Shown: piece after piece, positions 23,601 through 33,393 of the stretch | How positions within the stretch are numbered: position 1 is the first letter of the stretch | How the letters are laid out: every line of letters begins with the position of its first letter | From: Hyalella azteca | Lineage: Eukaryota > Arthropoda > Malacostraca > Amphipoda > Hyalellidae | Assembly: GCF_000764305.2 (NCBI RefSeq) | Contig: NW_025930616.1 | Location: 310,001 to 374,000 of the forward strand | Direction of reading: 5' to 3' | Length of the DNA stretch: 64,000 bases | Position numbers and translations under genes: made by a program | Notes under the pieces: model-generated | Told to the model about the DNA's origin: nothing | Seen by the model: the letters and a program-made list of their open reading frames with translations, nothing else | Database searches by the model: none

Positions 23601-26477
23601 AAGAGTCTAGCTTAGGTTATTTATAGAAGCATTTATTTATTAGTGTTTTGTTGGTCAGACTTCATATTCTCGTCCTGGCCCGCCCACGCCTGGTCGTAAG
23701 AGCATCGGTCGCGCCGACAAGGAGAACAGGAGAGTGAGTCACTGCGTCCTGTCATTACAGAGACAAACTTCTCTTATTACTGCTTACTTTCTATAGGTTG
23801 CTCGCATTTATAATTAGTTTAAGAATGTGTTCAATAAAGCCGGCTTTTAGCTAAGATGTTTAACTCGTATCACTGCTTACTCCCTATAGGCTGCTCGCAT
23901 TTTATAATTAGTTTTAGAATGAGTTTAATAAAACCGCTTTTGCGTAAGATTTTCAAACCATATTACACAACTTGAAATTTTTTGTATTCCTATGACATAC
24001 GTCTGAGTATTATTACATTAAATCATTCAAATTGCTCGTTATGTTTAACTGCTTTATGTTAAGCAATTTTAATGCTTGTTCATGAACATATTTTTTATTT
24101 TTTCAAATCTATATATGTACAAGTTCTTCAATAAAAATTTTTTATTGCCTCAGTGTCCGAAAACAAATTCTTAGTGTGGCATTTACTTTACTCAGCATTT
24201 TAACGAGAAAAATTACCTTAATCCATTCAGAGATTCTTGTATTATTTATTTTCAACGGATGTGGACACATTTATTTCATAGCATAAACATAGAAATATTT
24301 CAAGCATAGTATGGTTTAGAAAAGCACTTCTCCTTTGGTCAGATAAGCCTACGGTCGCAAGGGGCGTCCCCCTCCAGCCGTTCTCTGGGCTCGTGTTCAT
24401 CCTCGTCGGCGCTGCCGCACGCTCCTGTCAGCAGACGCGTGTCACAATCTCCTTCACTTTCCGTCATCCAACCTACGCCTGCCAAGCTGGTTCATGCTAA
24501 ACCTGCCTCGCCTACTGCGGTAATTCTAATACAATACCACCCAGTGTTGCACCACTAACTTTATTCCTATTTTAAGCTTACTAAAGTATTTTTGTACATC
24601 TCTTTGTCCTCGTTTCCTACTGACACTGGTCGTTTGGCAATTTACGAGTGGTAATTGAAAATATGTTATGGTAAATAATTGAAAATTGTTTATTTTATTA
24701 TCTAGTCAGAGCCTATGTAAATTTTTTATTTTATTATTTAGTTAGAGCCTAGATTAGAAGTAAAGAAAGTTTTTCATGATGGAAACAATTAAGGTAAGGA
24801 TGTATATATGTGCAGAGAAGCATGAGTGGCGGGTCGTCGAGTTCTCCCGACAAGGAGGTCACTGTGAGCAGTCGAGGGCGAGCAACTCCCGCCGCCCGCC
24901 GCTCTCATCTTCCCCACACCCCCGCCAGCATCAAGCGACTCATCAGGGGCAAGAGTCCCTGGAAGAAACTTACTGATGCTAGCGAGGTATTTTTTGTATC
25001 CTAATTTAGCATGAGTTTCTTGGGATAACTTATTCGTACAAATAATTGCTAAATGAGTTATTTTCGTTTTTAATGTTTCATTAACTATTTTACTTCAACT
25101 TATTATATTTGATGTACATTTACCTAAGCATTCCGTCAAATGTTCGTTCTAATTTACCGTAAATGCATGTCCTTGCTTTTTAAGCTTTTTTCGCCCATTT
25201 CAACTTTGTTCACGTTGCTTGATACTCCGGTGCAGTTACTTTAGTTTCTTATTACATATATTTGAAAAGATTTACTAAGTAGCTTTTTCAGGCCTACGAT
25301 AAGATGTCGACCTCTGCAATCACTTTTATTCTGTTTTCAATTCTGTCCGGGGTGGGAAAATCTTAGCCATCTAATTAGTACGCTGCTGCCATATCGCTGA
25401 TCCAACTTTACTTTCATAATAAACAAATATTTGTCGCCAGTTTTTCTATTCTCAGATCTTCCAACAAATCGAGGGATTCAAACCGATTGCGTTAGAATAA
25501 CGATTTATTAAATTGTTATGCAAGTTTACCTAAATTTGTACATATCACCAAACCATGAATGTTTTGGCGGCAACTATGCATGTACATGTTCATGCATGAC
25601 GACGATATCTATGCTTCATTTATGGTAACAACGCAAGAACTGATGCCTCTATTTGAGCGATAATGAGTAACAATTTATGTTCAAACATGCAAGGTGTTTT
25701 CATTAACAAATAACTAAAGCCTGGCCTGCTGCTTAGCTTGCCGCACCTCAGCTTTGTATCCTTTCTTTCTCAGACTCCTAAAGCAGACGCCAAGCTCAAG
25801 ATTTTCCGAAGACCATTTGGCTCTAAAAATTACAATGTACTCTCAGCTTCTCAAAGGTGTGTGTGTGTGTGTTGTTATTCAGAATATTAAGTTGAATTTT
25901 ACTATGAAAAATTTGGCTTCAAAATAACTGAAATGAAATATCAAATTCAGCAGGCATTATATATTATAGGTAGTTAGTAAAGAGGAATAATTATGACACT
26001 GGTGTCTCTAAATATTAACGACTTCAGAGATGACACAAATTGAAGAAATTGGATCGCTTAGCTCTGTAATAGTCAACTTTAAAAAAATAGAAAATAAAAT
26101 AACATCACACTTGAAATCATAACAATTTGAAGGAAAGGCATATGAATCATGAATTATTTCCCTAGATCAATACTCTAGTGTTTCCCCTGATAAATTAATT
26201 CATTTTATGTGCGTAATGTACAACTTGAGACTCACGTTGCGTAATACTACTATTGGTATGGCCCCAATTTCCTTGACTATTGCTATCTATGGGAGAAATG
26301 CATTCGAGTTATTTCTTAAAGTAATGTCTAGATATCATGTTTTAATGATTTCTGTGTGGCACCAGGGAGCGCGAAGGTCCTGATGCAGCCGCTGTCCAGC
26401 CATCGCAGGCGACGTCAAGTAAAGGCCCGCAAACATCAGGCAACCGCGCGCGCCGCCACAACAACACGTGTGTCTGA
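250..26477 (+). CDS. NUMA1: NuMA/Mud/LIN-5-like spindle-pole coiled-coil protein (5' partial)
   Basis: Likely orthologue of NuMA (vertebrates), Mud (fly) and LIN-5 (worm), the cortical and spindle-pole protein that links LGN/Pins to dynein to orient the mitotic spindle. Twenty-nine coding exons were placed from GT-AG sites and phase continuity: 250-334, 881-993, 1851-1995, 2389-2492, 4308-4412, 5191-5331, 5434-5563, 6177-6463, 8076-8123, 9077-9220, 9827-9883, 10798-11178, 11524-11691, 13030-15501, 15803-15922, 16653-16769, 17737-17913, 18194-18475, 19228-19324, 19548-19771, 20119-20376, 20891-21028, 21971-22129, 23275-23436, 23659-23733, 24343-24519, 24816-24986, 25774-25856, 26366-26477 (TGA). 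All junction phases agree. With the 138-bp artefact in exon 14 removed, they give 2,197 residues. Human NuMA is about 2,115 in full. The first exon here is internal, so the N-terminal head starts outside the window. Identification rests on the LGN-binding motif, the overall layout (head, long coil, basic tail) and an SP-LKELVQ-SPDF junction resembling human NuMA. It is from recall, with no alignment run. Confidence 0.8.
1529..1850 (+). repeat. ~44-bp tandem repeat copying the exon-3 acceptor region
   Basis: About seven units of 43-50 bp (CAGAGATGCCACGACTGTGC, then an A/T-rich tail ending GGCTGTGTTACAG). The array runs directly into the true acceptor GGCTGTGTTGCAG at 1850. Each unit therefore carries a near copy of the polypyrimidine-AG of NUMA exon 3. 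It lies in an intron and has no coding role. Confidence 0.9.
3149..3605. repeat. 41-bp minisatellite, about 11 copies
   Basis: Unit begins AAGTACCACTTGAAGGTCCC and continues TTACAGTTGCCGTGCACCACC. Copies differ at only a few positions. Intronic, in the 2493-4307 intron of NUMA. The rest of that intron shows nothing recognisable. Confidence 0.95.
4918..5093 (+). repeat. Two decayed copies of the start of NUMA exon 6
   Basis: TGCAGGAGCAGCTACAGAGC at about 4922 and a sister copy beginning GCAAGAGCAGCTACAAAGCG at about 5055 resemble the acceptor and first codons of the real exon (TTGCAGGAGCAGCTGACGAG, exon start 5191). Both continue to GGAGAAG and then diverge. Spacing is about 131-136 bp, consistent with an old tandem duplication across the acceptor. 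The first copy keeps an AG acceptor; the second has lost it (CAAG). Neither shows a good in-phase donor. Confidence 0.7.
5326..5424 (+). repeat. Duplicated donor region of NUMA exon 6
   Basis: CTGTATGTTATGTCAATGCTT occurs just after the exon 5191-5331 boundary and again 72 bp downstream, within a 102-bp intron (5332-5433). The intron is open in the coding frame and is a multiple of three. Retention would therefore add 34 residues, and the second donor would add 24 but leave only a 30-nt intron. The segment is hydrophobic and unlike the coil, so it is treated as intron. Confidence 0.65.
7123..7617. repeat. 33-bp minisatellite, about 14-15 copies
   Basis: Unit TTTGATGCTTGTCAGGTTCT followed by TGTCATACAATAA. 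Because 33 is a multiple of three and the unit lacks stops, long repetitive open frames appear on both strands; these are not genes. It lies in the 6464-8075 intron of NUMA and is interrupted by a sequencing adapter at 7201-7238. Confidence 0.95.
7201..7238. other. Nextera mate-pair junction adapter (library artefact)
   Basis: The 38 bases are exactly CTGTCTCTTATACACATCT followed by its reverse complement AGATGTGTATAAGAGACAG. That is the pair of Tn5 mosaic ends forming the Nextera mate-pair circularisation junction. It sits inside a 33-bp array whose phase breaks on either side. This is not genomic DNA of the organism. Confidence 0.98.
9250..9540. repeat. Diverged ~49-bp tandem repeat, about 6 copies
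   Basis: Units start AAGCTGCAGTAGTCTTTCTG and continue through TAGCCTAACATAAGCGT to an A-rich end. Copies differ by substitutions and small indels, so this array is older than most others here. It lies in the 9221-9826 intron of NUMA, just after the exon 9077-9220 donor. Confidence 0.85.
10262..10737. repeat. 27-bp minisatellite, about 17 copies
   Basis: Unit GTGGGTATTTGGTAGCCTTC followed by TTTTATA, with a few truncated units. Intronic, about 60 bp upstream of NUMA exon 10798-11178. It gives a spurious open frame on the minus strand (9-residue period). Confidence 0.95.
12161..12830 (-). mobile_element. 3' end of a Ty3/Gypsy LTR retrotransposon (integrase C-terminus, PPT, LTR)
   Basis: Read on the minus strand in an intron of NUMA. 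From about 12830 down to about 12600 one frame encodes the end of a Gypsy-class integrase, with the tell-tale YRVGDSVLALNLRPGHKW block. One frameshift near 12590 separates it from the last part of the polyprotein, which ends with a stop at 12371. A purine-rich tract (AAGAGGGAGGAGT, 12315-12327) precedes a candidate LTR of 154 bp, 12161-12314. The LTR starts TGTGATATTC, ends CGGTCACA (terminal TGTGA/TCACA) and contains AATAAA. No second LTR or gag/RT was found, so this is a truncated, dead copy. Confidence 0.8.
13030..15501 (+). CDS. NUMA1: NUMA large coiled-coil exon (contains assembly duplication)
   Basis: A single exon, acceptor at 13029 and donor GTGGGT at 15502, phase 0 at both ends. It encodes the bulk of the parallel coiled-coil rod: Leu/Glu/Lys/Gln heptads with almost no proline. 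As assembled it holds 824 codons including one ambiguous residue. Bases 15253-15376 are repeated at 15391-15514 around a truncated sequencing adapter and an N. The true exon is therefore probably 138 bp shorter (778 codons). The insert is 46 codons long and leaves the frame open, so gene predictors will absorb it silently. Confidence 0.8.
15253..15514. other. False tandem duplication with adapter remnant and gap base
   Basis: Bases 15253-15376 and 15391-15514 are identical (124 bp). Between them lie 13 bases of the Tn5 mosaic end (CTGTCTCTTATAC, 15377-15389) and a single N at 15390. This is the signature of two contig ends carrying residual mate-pair adapter that were scaffolded without merging their overlap. 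The true exon should contain one copy only. Confidence 0.95.
15803..18475 (+). CDS. NUMA1: NUMA exons 15-18: distal coiled coil
   Basis: Four phase-0 exons (15803-15922, 16653-16769, 17737-17913, 18194-18475) finish the rod. The last has an internal duplication at protein level: AESAVEELRATVTQLQQ is followed by AESAVEGLKAKVTQQQQ, from a 45-bp in-frame tandem duplication near 18268-18357. The rod ends at DRNWNRESLG. After this the composition switches to Ser/Arg/Pro-rich, as at the rod-tail boundary of NuMA. Confidence 0.75.
16772..16965 (+). repeat. 53-bp tandem repeat (3-4 copies) abutting an exon donor
   Basis: Units run GCTGCTTGTAGTGTGTGCCA through GTGGGGCGCATGAGTGGTGG to GTTGAGTTCACGC. 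The array starts right at the donor of exon 16653-16769. The donor flank GGTGAGTTGAAAAGCTGCTT partly matches the unit end GGTGGGTTGAAAAGGTGCTT, so the array probably grew from the donor region. The rest of this intron shows nothing else. Confidence 0.85.
19228..21028 (+). CDS. NUMA1: NUMA exons 19-22: basic Ser/Arg tail, first part
   Basis: Exons 19228-19324, 19548-19771, 20119-20376 and 20891-21028 encode a low-complexity tail. Visible pieces are the Arg/Ser block GRTTRSSRASSSADDDLLDG, compared here with a human NuMA tail stretch rich in Arg, Ser and Thr, a short charged helix (EGEKRLQEEQQRKAGEAERK), and Ser/Arg sites such as GRRQSLSLD. This part probably contributes to microtubule or 4.1-protein binding and to phosphorylation by mitotic kinases; that is inference from family position. 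Confidence 0.7.
21427..21618. mobile_element. hAT-type MITE, 192 bp, with 8-bp target duplication
   Basis: Starts CAGTGGTTCCCAAAGTGGGC and ends GTTTGGGAACCACTG, an inverted terminal repeat typical of hAT elements. Flanked by the perfect 8-bp duplication ATTTAGAC (21419-21426 and 21619-21626). The interior is GC-rich with repeated GGGGGCGA. Non-coding. Its two ends match the ends of the 1,685-bp element at 41011-42695 in inverted orientation, so the two belong to one family. It lies in the 21029-21970 intron of NUMA. Confidence 0.93.
21971..22129 (+). CDS. NUMA1: NUMA exon 23: LGN/Pins-binding motif exon
   Basis: A 53-codon, phase-0 exon after a TGTGACAG acceptor. It encodes DPRLSELQRRNSLYPPHMRC, matching the human NuMA core RIAELQQRNRVCPPHLKTCY that lies along the inner groove of the LGN TPR domain. 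Conserved features are the acidic lead-in (EVDDDHD), L-x-E-L-Q-x-R-N, the PPH turn, and the following Cys and Tyr. This exon is the strongest evidence for the gene call. Its last 52 bases and its donor are the first unit of the 61-bp array that follows. Confidence 0.85.
22078..22989 (+). repeat. 61-bp minisatellite, 15 copies, each with exon 3' end plus splice donor
   Basis: Period 61 bp. Unit anchors (GTACAACCCC) occur at 22081, 22142, 22203 and every 61 bp to 22935. The first unit is the real 3' end of NUMA exon 23, so every copy carries about 52 bp of coding sequence and the donor TCGTTG|GTGAGT. Copies are essentially identical; only the last has GCGTCG. Because 61 is not a multiple of three, reading past the first donor meets TAA in the second unit. 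The array lacks minus-strand stops in every frame, which gives large but meaningless minus-strand open frames. Confidence 0.97.
23275..26477 (+). CDS. NUMA1: NUMA exons 24-29: C-terminal basic region with nuclear localisation-like motifs
   Basis: Exons 23275-23436, 23659-23733, 24343-24519, 24816-24986, 25774-25856 and 26366-26477. The chain begins MTKKELGVEDLES and has a basic cluster NLRKRTLSDS, placed like the human NuMA nuclear localisation signal (QQRKRVSLEP). It continues with Ser/Pro-rich linkers with SP/TP sites (candidate CDK sites), a block TPASIKRLIRGKSPWKKL resembling the human stretch around NTPKKLGNSLLRRG, and a final Arg-rich end before TGA at 26475-26477. The 25857 donor lies inside a (GT)n run. 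Codon phase is continuous throughout. Confidence 0.72.
23775..23965. repeat. Two-copy ~95-bp tandem duplication
   Basis: ACTGCTTACTTTCTATAGGT through AATAAAGCCGGCTTTT near 23781 is repeated with about 10-15 percent divergence near 23872. Intronic, just after NUMA exon 23659-23733. The rest of that intron is AT-rich with nothing recognised. Confidence 0.75.
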
Positions 26478-29400
26478 GGGAGGCGCCTGCCGTGCTTGTC
26501 GGTTAATTCACTCTCTCGTCGGACCTCACGGGAGGCAGATTAACATTGTTGTTTCTAGGGACAAAAATTAAGTACTGAGAACAACCAATGATCTCGGTGA
26601 CACACGCGTCACTATTAAAGTCTTTAAGGTTGTGATTTTAATGTTTGACTGCCAAATTAAGGCAGATTCTTTGGAAAAAATATCTCAGCTGTATTCGTTG
26701 GAAATGTTATACCCATGAATGTTAGGAGTAATTTCTCTACTTTCTTTCTTCCTTTCCTCTCCTTTCTTTCTTGGATTTCTCTTTGCTAAGCTTCGAAGAA
26801 ATAACGTCTTTTTAGAATTTAATGAGTAGGCTCACAGAAGTTACTCTGTTCCAGCGTAGACACTGTGAGGATAGCTATTTCTTATTGTTTCGCTTAATAT
26901 GCTTTTAAGCGTTGCAGTAAACGCTAGATTTTATTGCAAGCATGAACTTGTAGATGTTAACTTTTACAAATAATCTCGTGTTTTTTTCTGTTGTGCAATT
27001 CTTTTTATCAAACCTTTTCGATGGCTTTGCATTTCAGTTTTAAGTCTTGGCAGGCCAGAGTTCCCTGGAGATGCGATCTTTTATTTTTGGCAGATTTATT
27101 AAATGATCGTTGAATTGATCCTTTACTCCGAAACACAGGAGTATAAATCCGAATATTACAATGTAACGTAGTTTAAGTCTTACAATATGATCCGAGTTTG
27201 GTCGTCTATTTCAGTGGAATGTAGTTCATGCTGCTCTCAATAAGTCAGATCACCAATATTGAATTCGATCAACGAATGTCTTTAATGCTTTATTACGTGA
27301 CCGAGCGGCTAGATCAATACAATTCTTTAGCGAACCTGATCAACTTCTTTCACAACTGTAAGAAATGTGACGCTAAAAAATTTAAACTTACGGCCAGTTG
27401 ATCTATGTATTAATAGCTAATTTTTCTACATTCTTGGTTTATTTTACTAGGTTTTTATTTCAATAAATCCTATTTCAGATGGTGTTTCTATCCTGTGCTA
27501 GGTGTGGACCAGATGATATCGTTTTCGAGTCTCCGACTGTTGAACTATTGTCTTCCCATTTATGGTCGGCTCTAGTTACGCGAGTTCGCCAGTAGTGAAG
27601 GTTATTTTTTTCGGTTATTTCCTTCAGCGGAAACGACGATAGAAAAGTTATTAACAATGATACCTGGTTGTAAACACGGGCAAGATCCGCCAAACGTGGA
27701 AAATGAAAACGCGGTTCATATATGTACAGTTTATAAACACTACGCATCGCCCAATGGGCAAAACTCTTGAAGAAAGTGTACCAGAATAAAGACACTCGGC
27801 TGTGACCCAATCAGGATTTTGCTTACTATTTCCTGTGACGTCATGTCAGAGGTCTGTTCGAAATTCAATGCCTCGCCAAGGTTGCTTGCTCGGGAACCAT
27901 CCCTCGAATTTACAGAATTTATATAGTCACTAATGTCCCTTTCATGCTTGTGGAAGATATTAGATCTGCACCTATTAACAAAAGCTAGTTGCGACATCGA
28001 AGCACACTGAAATTAAACTTCATAAAGAAATTAGATTGTGACCGAACATTATTTTGTACTATTGAAGCGAGCGCCGAGGTTTTAGTCACTAACCGTCAGT
28101 AAGATCCTACTGCCAATAGGGTTTGGGATTACATCGAAGGAAAAGAATGTCTTAATGTCAGTATCGACAGCAGGAGCCAGTAATGGTATTATTCCTTGAT
28201 AATTTATCCCAAAGTCGTCATGAATCAAAGTGGGGCAATTAAATATATTTTTTGACAAGACGGTCATTGGCAACTGACATAATCGAACGATGATAACGGT
28301 TACAAAATCGTACCATGAATAACTGAATTTAAATATTTACTCAACATTTAATAGTAAACATGTACTTCTAACATCAACCGTTTTCATTGAACCTAACTTT
28401 GCAGATGTGTAAATTCTAGAAAATTCATATGTTCCTTATCATATTTACCAAAAGCTTTGCAGTAAACGAGAACTTGCGGCACAACCTTGGGCTCTTACAG
28501 GCTCAAAACTGCGATTCTTTTGCACGACCTTACCTTAGAAAATGCCTTAGATATTAATTATGATGCCAATTACAGGCTAGCACTCGGAACATACGCTAGA
28601 GGTGGTATACAAAAATGTGGAGGCACACCGATTAGCAAAAAGAATAAAAATTAACCAGTGAAATACTTAGAAATCAATACAATAGCCATCAGCATTGACG
28701 CATTTGGACGACATGAATCGCACGTAGGCAAAAAGCTAACAAAATTAATAATAATCCAACAATATAATTTAGGAAATTTTACAAGGTTTTTGAACAGAAA
28801 AATTTATTCTATAAGTAATTTACAATGAATTTCATCCTTCCATCGAAATATTACTAGGTTTTTAGCGCAGTTACTGAACGTTCTGATCTAATATATGAAC
28901 TTTCGAAGGAAAGGGTATCAAGTTGAATATAAATTTTCAGCAAAATAGTTGATTATGTCCGAAGCATATACACTTGTAAATCTTGATTTAATAGTTTAAC
29001 ATAATTTGTAATGCGTCAATGCACTCTAATTACAGGAAACGTTCTTCTAGCAGCCCTCATTCGTTCTCGGATTTTGAACAGCACATCAACAACGAAAATT
29101 CCAACTTAAAAAAAATTCTCGACACGCAAAAAACGAAATCGTGAAGCAAGCAAAAGGCAACAAGAGTATAAGAAAACTTTAAAACATTGAAGATGAAACA
29201 TAGAAGGTGAAATCTAATGGCTGGTTCATTTAATTGGAGCGAATGGAAAGGTTCATCAGTGGCAAATTTGAACAGCATCATTTGGACAGATTTCTTTCAC
29301 AAAAATTTGGCGCTGATTTTCTGGCGCCTATGTAATGGAACTTTACTAGAAATAAAAACCCCTACAGGACAGCTTGACGGAGAAATGTCAGGTCACTAGC

Positions 29401-32400
29401 GCACATCGAATGAACGACACCATAAGTAATGGCAAGGAGTCGAACTCTTGAAACACTTGAAAGCACAGCAGAATAAATGTACACCTAATAGGAATTGAAG
29501 AGCATTATAAAAAGGAGGTCACGTTCATTCTGTTCAGGTAAAAACTTACGATCGCCATTAAATCTCGGCTCTTATTTGCTTCACTATTCTATGAGAAAGC
29601 TTCCAAACAGGTCTACATAAATAACAGTGAATTCCGGTAACAAATAAAAAGATCAACAACTCTTCATCGATGGGTAGGATAAACAGAATTTAGTCTACGC
29701 CTTCCAAGTTAAAACTTAGATCATTGGAGCTAATAAACAGCTATGGCTTCCCACAAAGCAGCGAAAAATCCGATATTATGTATTGCCAATTGAAAAGAAC
29801 ATGCTGATGCGGTGATGAGTAGAAACCGGCATAATTCGTGACAAGCATTTTCTATCAGAACGCCGAATTGAAGTAAGAAGCAAACGCTTTCATTTTCATT
29901 TCAGTGCAGAACTCCAATATCCGGTGGAGCTGAATTCCGATATGGCAATGAACCAAGACACACTTACGATCTAGAGACACTGAGCTAAAATCGAACTTAC
30001 AGGACGTCATTAAGAACTACAGATTCGTATGCGTCTTTCCTGAATTATTAAGAGGCTCGTGACCTCCACAAATACGGTACAAAATTAATAGCTCACCATA
30101 TTATCAGCAGCATAGTTATAAATATTCATAAATTAGATTAATGAAGTCATAATCCAACGAAGATTCCCGATTGCAAGTATCTTTCTGAGGGCATTGCACC
30201 GAATAAAACTTGTAACATGAATATAATAAATAGCGTTTTGGATTTCACTGCAAAATCAACAATAGCTCAATGAAGCATTTCGTGAGGAAGCTTGTATAAA
30301 ATAAGTTAGTTGAAAGAATCTCAACTTGGGTTCTAGTTTAATATTAAATTATTGTTTGGGAACTTTTTATGGCAAGGAAGAGAGTACAACGGAGTACAAC
30401 ATAATTAGTATTACATTGCCCGGCGGCGCTGTATTAGCAAAGATCAAAATAGTCGAACTATCGATATAGTCTTGATAATCTTTAGAAAGCACCTTCGTTG
30501 ATGTCTGAACAAAGTTACGATGACCTTACTATTCTACATTTAATGCGTATAACAAATAATGAAGTAGCTTCTAACACAAGCAGAACACCTATCACAACAA
30601 CACTTCTCACTCTCTAAAACCTTGACAAAGCAAAGAATTTACACGTTTAATTTCAATGAACACATTGAAAGCATGAACAATTAATGTCTGGCGAGTTCAT
30701 CTTTCACAAATAGCACCGCGGTCATTAGCCTCCACACTCCAGGGCTGAACCAATCACCAGTAGGTATAAGGCCGTCAGGAGCGATTGCGAAGGCACTCCA
30801 TAGAGAAATATTTATATATAACCGAAGAACAAACAAGACAATTTATCGTTTGCTGATGTCAACTCATCTCGAGGCATGGAAAAGAGATTCAAAATCTGGC
30901 CTTTGAAATAAGATGAATTTACTTCGCTGGAACCTGTTGCTATCTCGACCTTTTATTTATTTGGCTTATGAGTGGTACTCGCAAGGTCCAAAGTCAGTTC
31001 TTGATTTAAAACATCAAACGATCGAATTTTGTGGATGAAAAATGATCACATTTACTTTACTATTCCATGATAAAGAGCTATAACAATTTCCTGTATGATC
31101 CCCCAGTTTCATGAAGGATTGTCAGTTACTGGGTATTCAGCTTTGCGGTGTTCCCAACGTTTGATTACAACAACATTTGCTTGAAAAAATTTCCATTACG
31201 CGAAATGGGGTGAGAAAAACATTTTTACTAGTTATCAGAAAATAAACGACTTTAGCAGCGCGCATATTCAGGCATTGAAAAGCACCTGCTCCCTCATTAG
31301 CTGCAACGCAAATAAGCCAAGATTGTATTGAGACTCACTCGAGGTAAATTGTACTCATAAGAAGCAGTAGCCTTCATCGCAACTCTTAACAATCAAGAAC
31401 CCAAAGAGTTTAAAAACGTAAGAACATTGAGCACGAAATTAATCTCTTGGTAAGAAAGAGTCCATTTCACTGAAATAGGGAGCACGGAAGGATAGCACAC
31501 TTATAATAAAACGGTTATTTTCAATGCTTGCTTCAAAAAAATGCCACAGAGGGTTTTGGTAGTGGGGACAGAATATTCATTTAGAGAGAAATATGGCTAT
31601 TTAAATGAGGGCAGTGAGGCTGTTTTCGTGACTGAAATAGTGAAGAAAACAACGTAATTCAAGTTATTTTCGGATATATCCTAGCGTAAGTTCATACTAT
31701 TTACTAATGGTAGGCTTTACAAAAATTCTACAACAGTGACATGGCGGTTGTTTGAGATAACGTGCAAACCTGAGTTGAGAAGTAACGTCATGCATTAAGT
31801 TACACATTGTAAAACAATAATCAGTTAAGTTAAAAGTAGAAAAAAAGCTGTCCAAAAAAGGGTCGCTTCGGACAAATACAACTCGCAATAAACGTGAGGG
31901 TCAAACAGCGCATGAGGAATAGTTGCAAATTTTAGAATTAATTATGATGCAAACAGTTGGATGTATTCCTTTCACTCAACTTGGACTACGTTGCTCAAGT
32001 GCTAAGTTATGAATAACGAAAATGGCAATCACTCATGAAATTGACTGGTAAACCAATTTTATCTTGCTCAATGATCACAATCAGCAAACTGTACAGGAAG
32101 CAACAAAATTTTTCATACATTGCGCCATAGGTATAAACACATATAACTATAGGTTTACGTTCACTCGAATTTGTTACAGTTTCCAGAATTTGCAGCACAA
32201 ATTGAAAGTTATTTCAAGAAGGGCTGAAGATAAAAACGGCTACCGGACACCATGATTGGAGAAAGGCAACTCGCTTACTTTACGACAGTATCAACACTGA
32301 GGCCTTCAACTCAGCAAATTACACTGCGAATCTCAGTTAAGACTTTCATGTCTCTTCACCAGAACACCAGGCTCCCAACAGCATCACACAGCAAAGCAAT

Positions 32401-33393
32401 GCTTTCTTCACGACTCGCTGCTAAATTTAGTCAAAAATAGAATTTTTTTTCATAAAATATTCGAATAATAGCAGACCAAGAATTAGAATGACAACGAGAA
32501 AAATCGATTCTTTGACCAATTTCCATGTTAACCGTGAGTCATCGCACTCGGTATGGTCAACGAACCATTGTAAATGATGCTTCACCAGGCAATTTCCAGG
32601 CATATAACACACAGCTTATCATTTAACATTATAATGTTATATTACCCAAATAAAAAATAACAGCAAGATCGTTTCATAACTTAACTATTTCACAAACAAA
32701 GACAACAAAAAAACTAATCTTAAAGTAACGCTGAAGCGCCTGCATTCGACGTCATTGCCTCGCATAAAACTCGTTGAAATTAGTGACCCTAGGGCAGAGG
32801 TAGGGAAGATCCTTCGTCTTGTATACGGAGTTACCAACACATTGCACGGGCGCGATTTAAGGGAGATACGATACGTCAAGTGCCACATAGAGACTACTTA
32901 TAGGGGTCCTGAGTTGATCTTTTGGCATCATCCACATGTCACTTTAGTAGTTCATCAGACAGTAAGCACTACACACCGAGAATCAAGGAACAGACACTTC
33001 GATTGAGTGAAAAATTACTAACGGACTGACATAGAGCTGAGACTTAACTAAACCCAGCATCAGTTGAATTAGCAGGAGCATATTAATTAAGCATCCAAAG
33101 GACTATTACCTTTTCACCTGAAGTTTTTACGCACGTGTCGTCAACCTCAACAATTCCTCACTTTTTTAGTTGCCATGCAACACCATTTTCAAATGAACTT
33201 TCTATCATCGAAGAATTAAATTGCACAAAGTGTTTGTACTGCACCATGTTACTTTACTAAATAAAATTTCTACTTCGCATCACTAAACAAAAAATAATAT
33301 CTACTGGGGCTCCCATTCTTGACAGAGAATACAAGTTCAGTAGCACACAAGACCCGTACATTTACACGAGCGTTTGAAACCGGAGATGCCAAC
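26478..33393. other. Intergenic/3' UTR region between convergent NUMA and ACVR2; no gene recognised
   Basis: About 6.9 kb. The first part is probably NUMA 3' UTR and the last part ACVR2 3' UTR. From 27475 to 28273 the minus strand has three short open frames (111, 85 and 63 codons) without recognisable motifs or good splice sites. 28.3-32.6 kb is AT-rich with no open frame worth reporting. 32.7-33.0 kb is slightly more GC-rich but not identified. No tandem arrays or transposon ends were seen here, in contrast to the flanking genes. Confidence 0.6.
27462..27467 (+). terminator. Candidate polyadenylation signal AATAAA for NUMA
   Basis: First canonical AATAAA seen on the plus strand after the NUMA stop codon, 985 bp downstream. 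Plausible as the cleavage signal, but no transcript evidence is available and variant hexamers were not excluded. Confidence 0.3.

Noticed and set aside
27475..28273. Cluster of three short minus-strand open frames as a possible gene
   Set aside because: No recognisable domain, no phase-consistent splice sites, and stop-interrupted between frames. Could be a decayed gene or UTR; not supportable.
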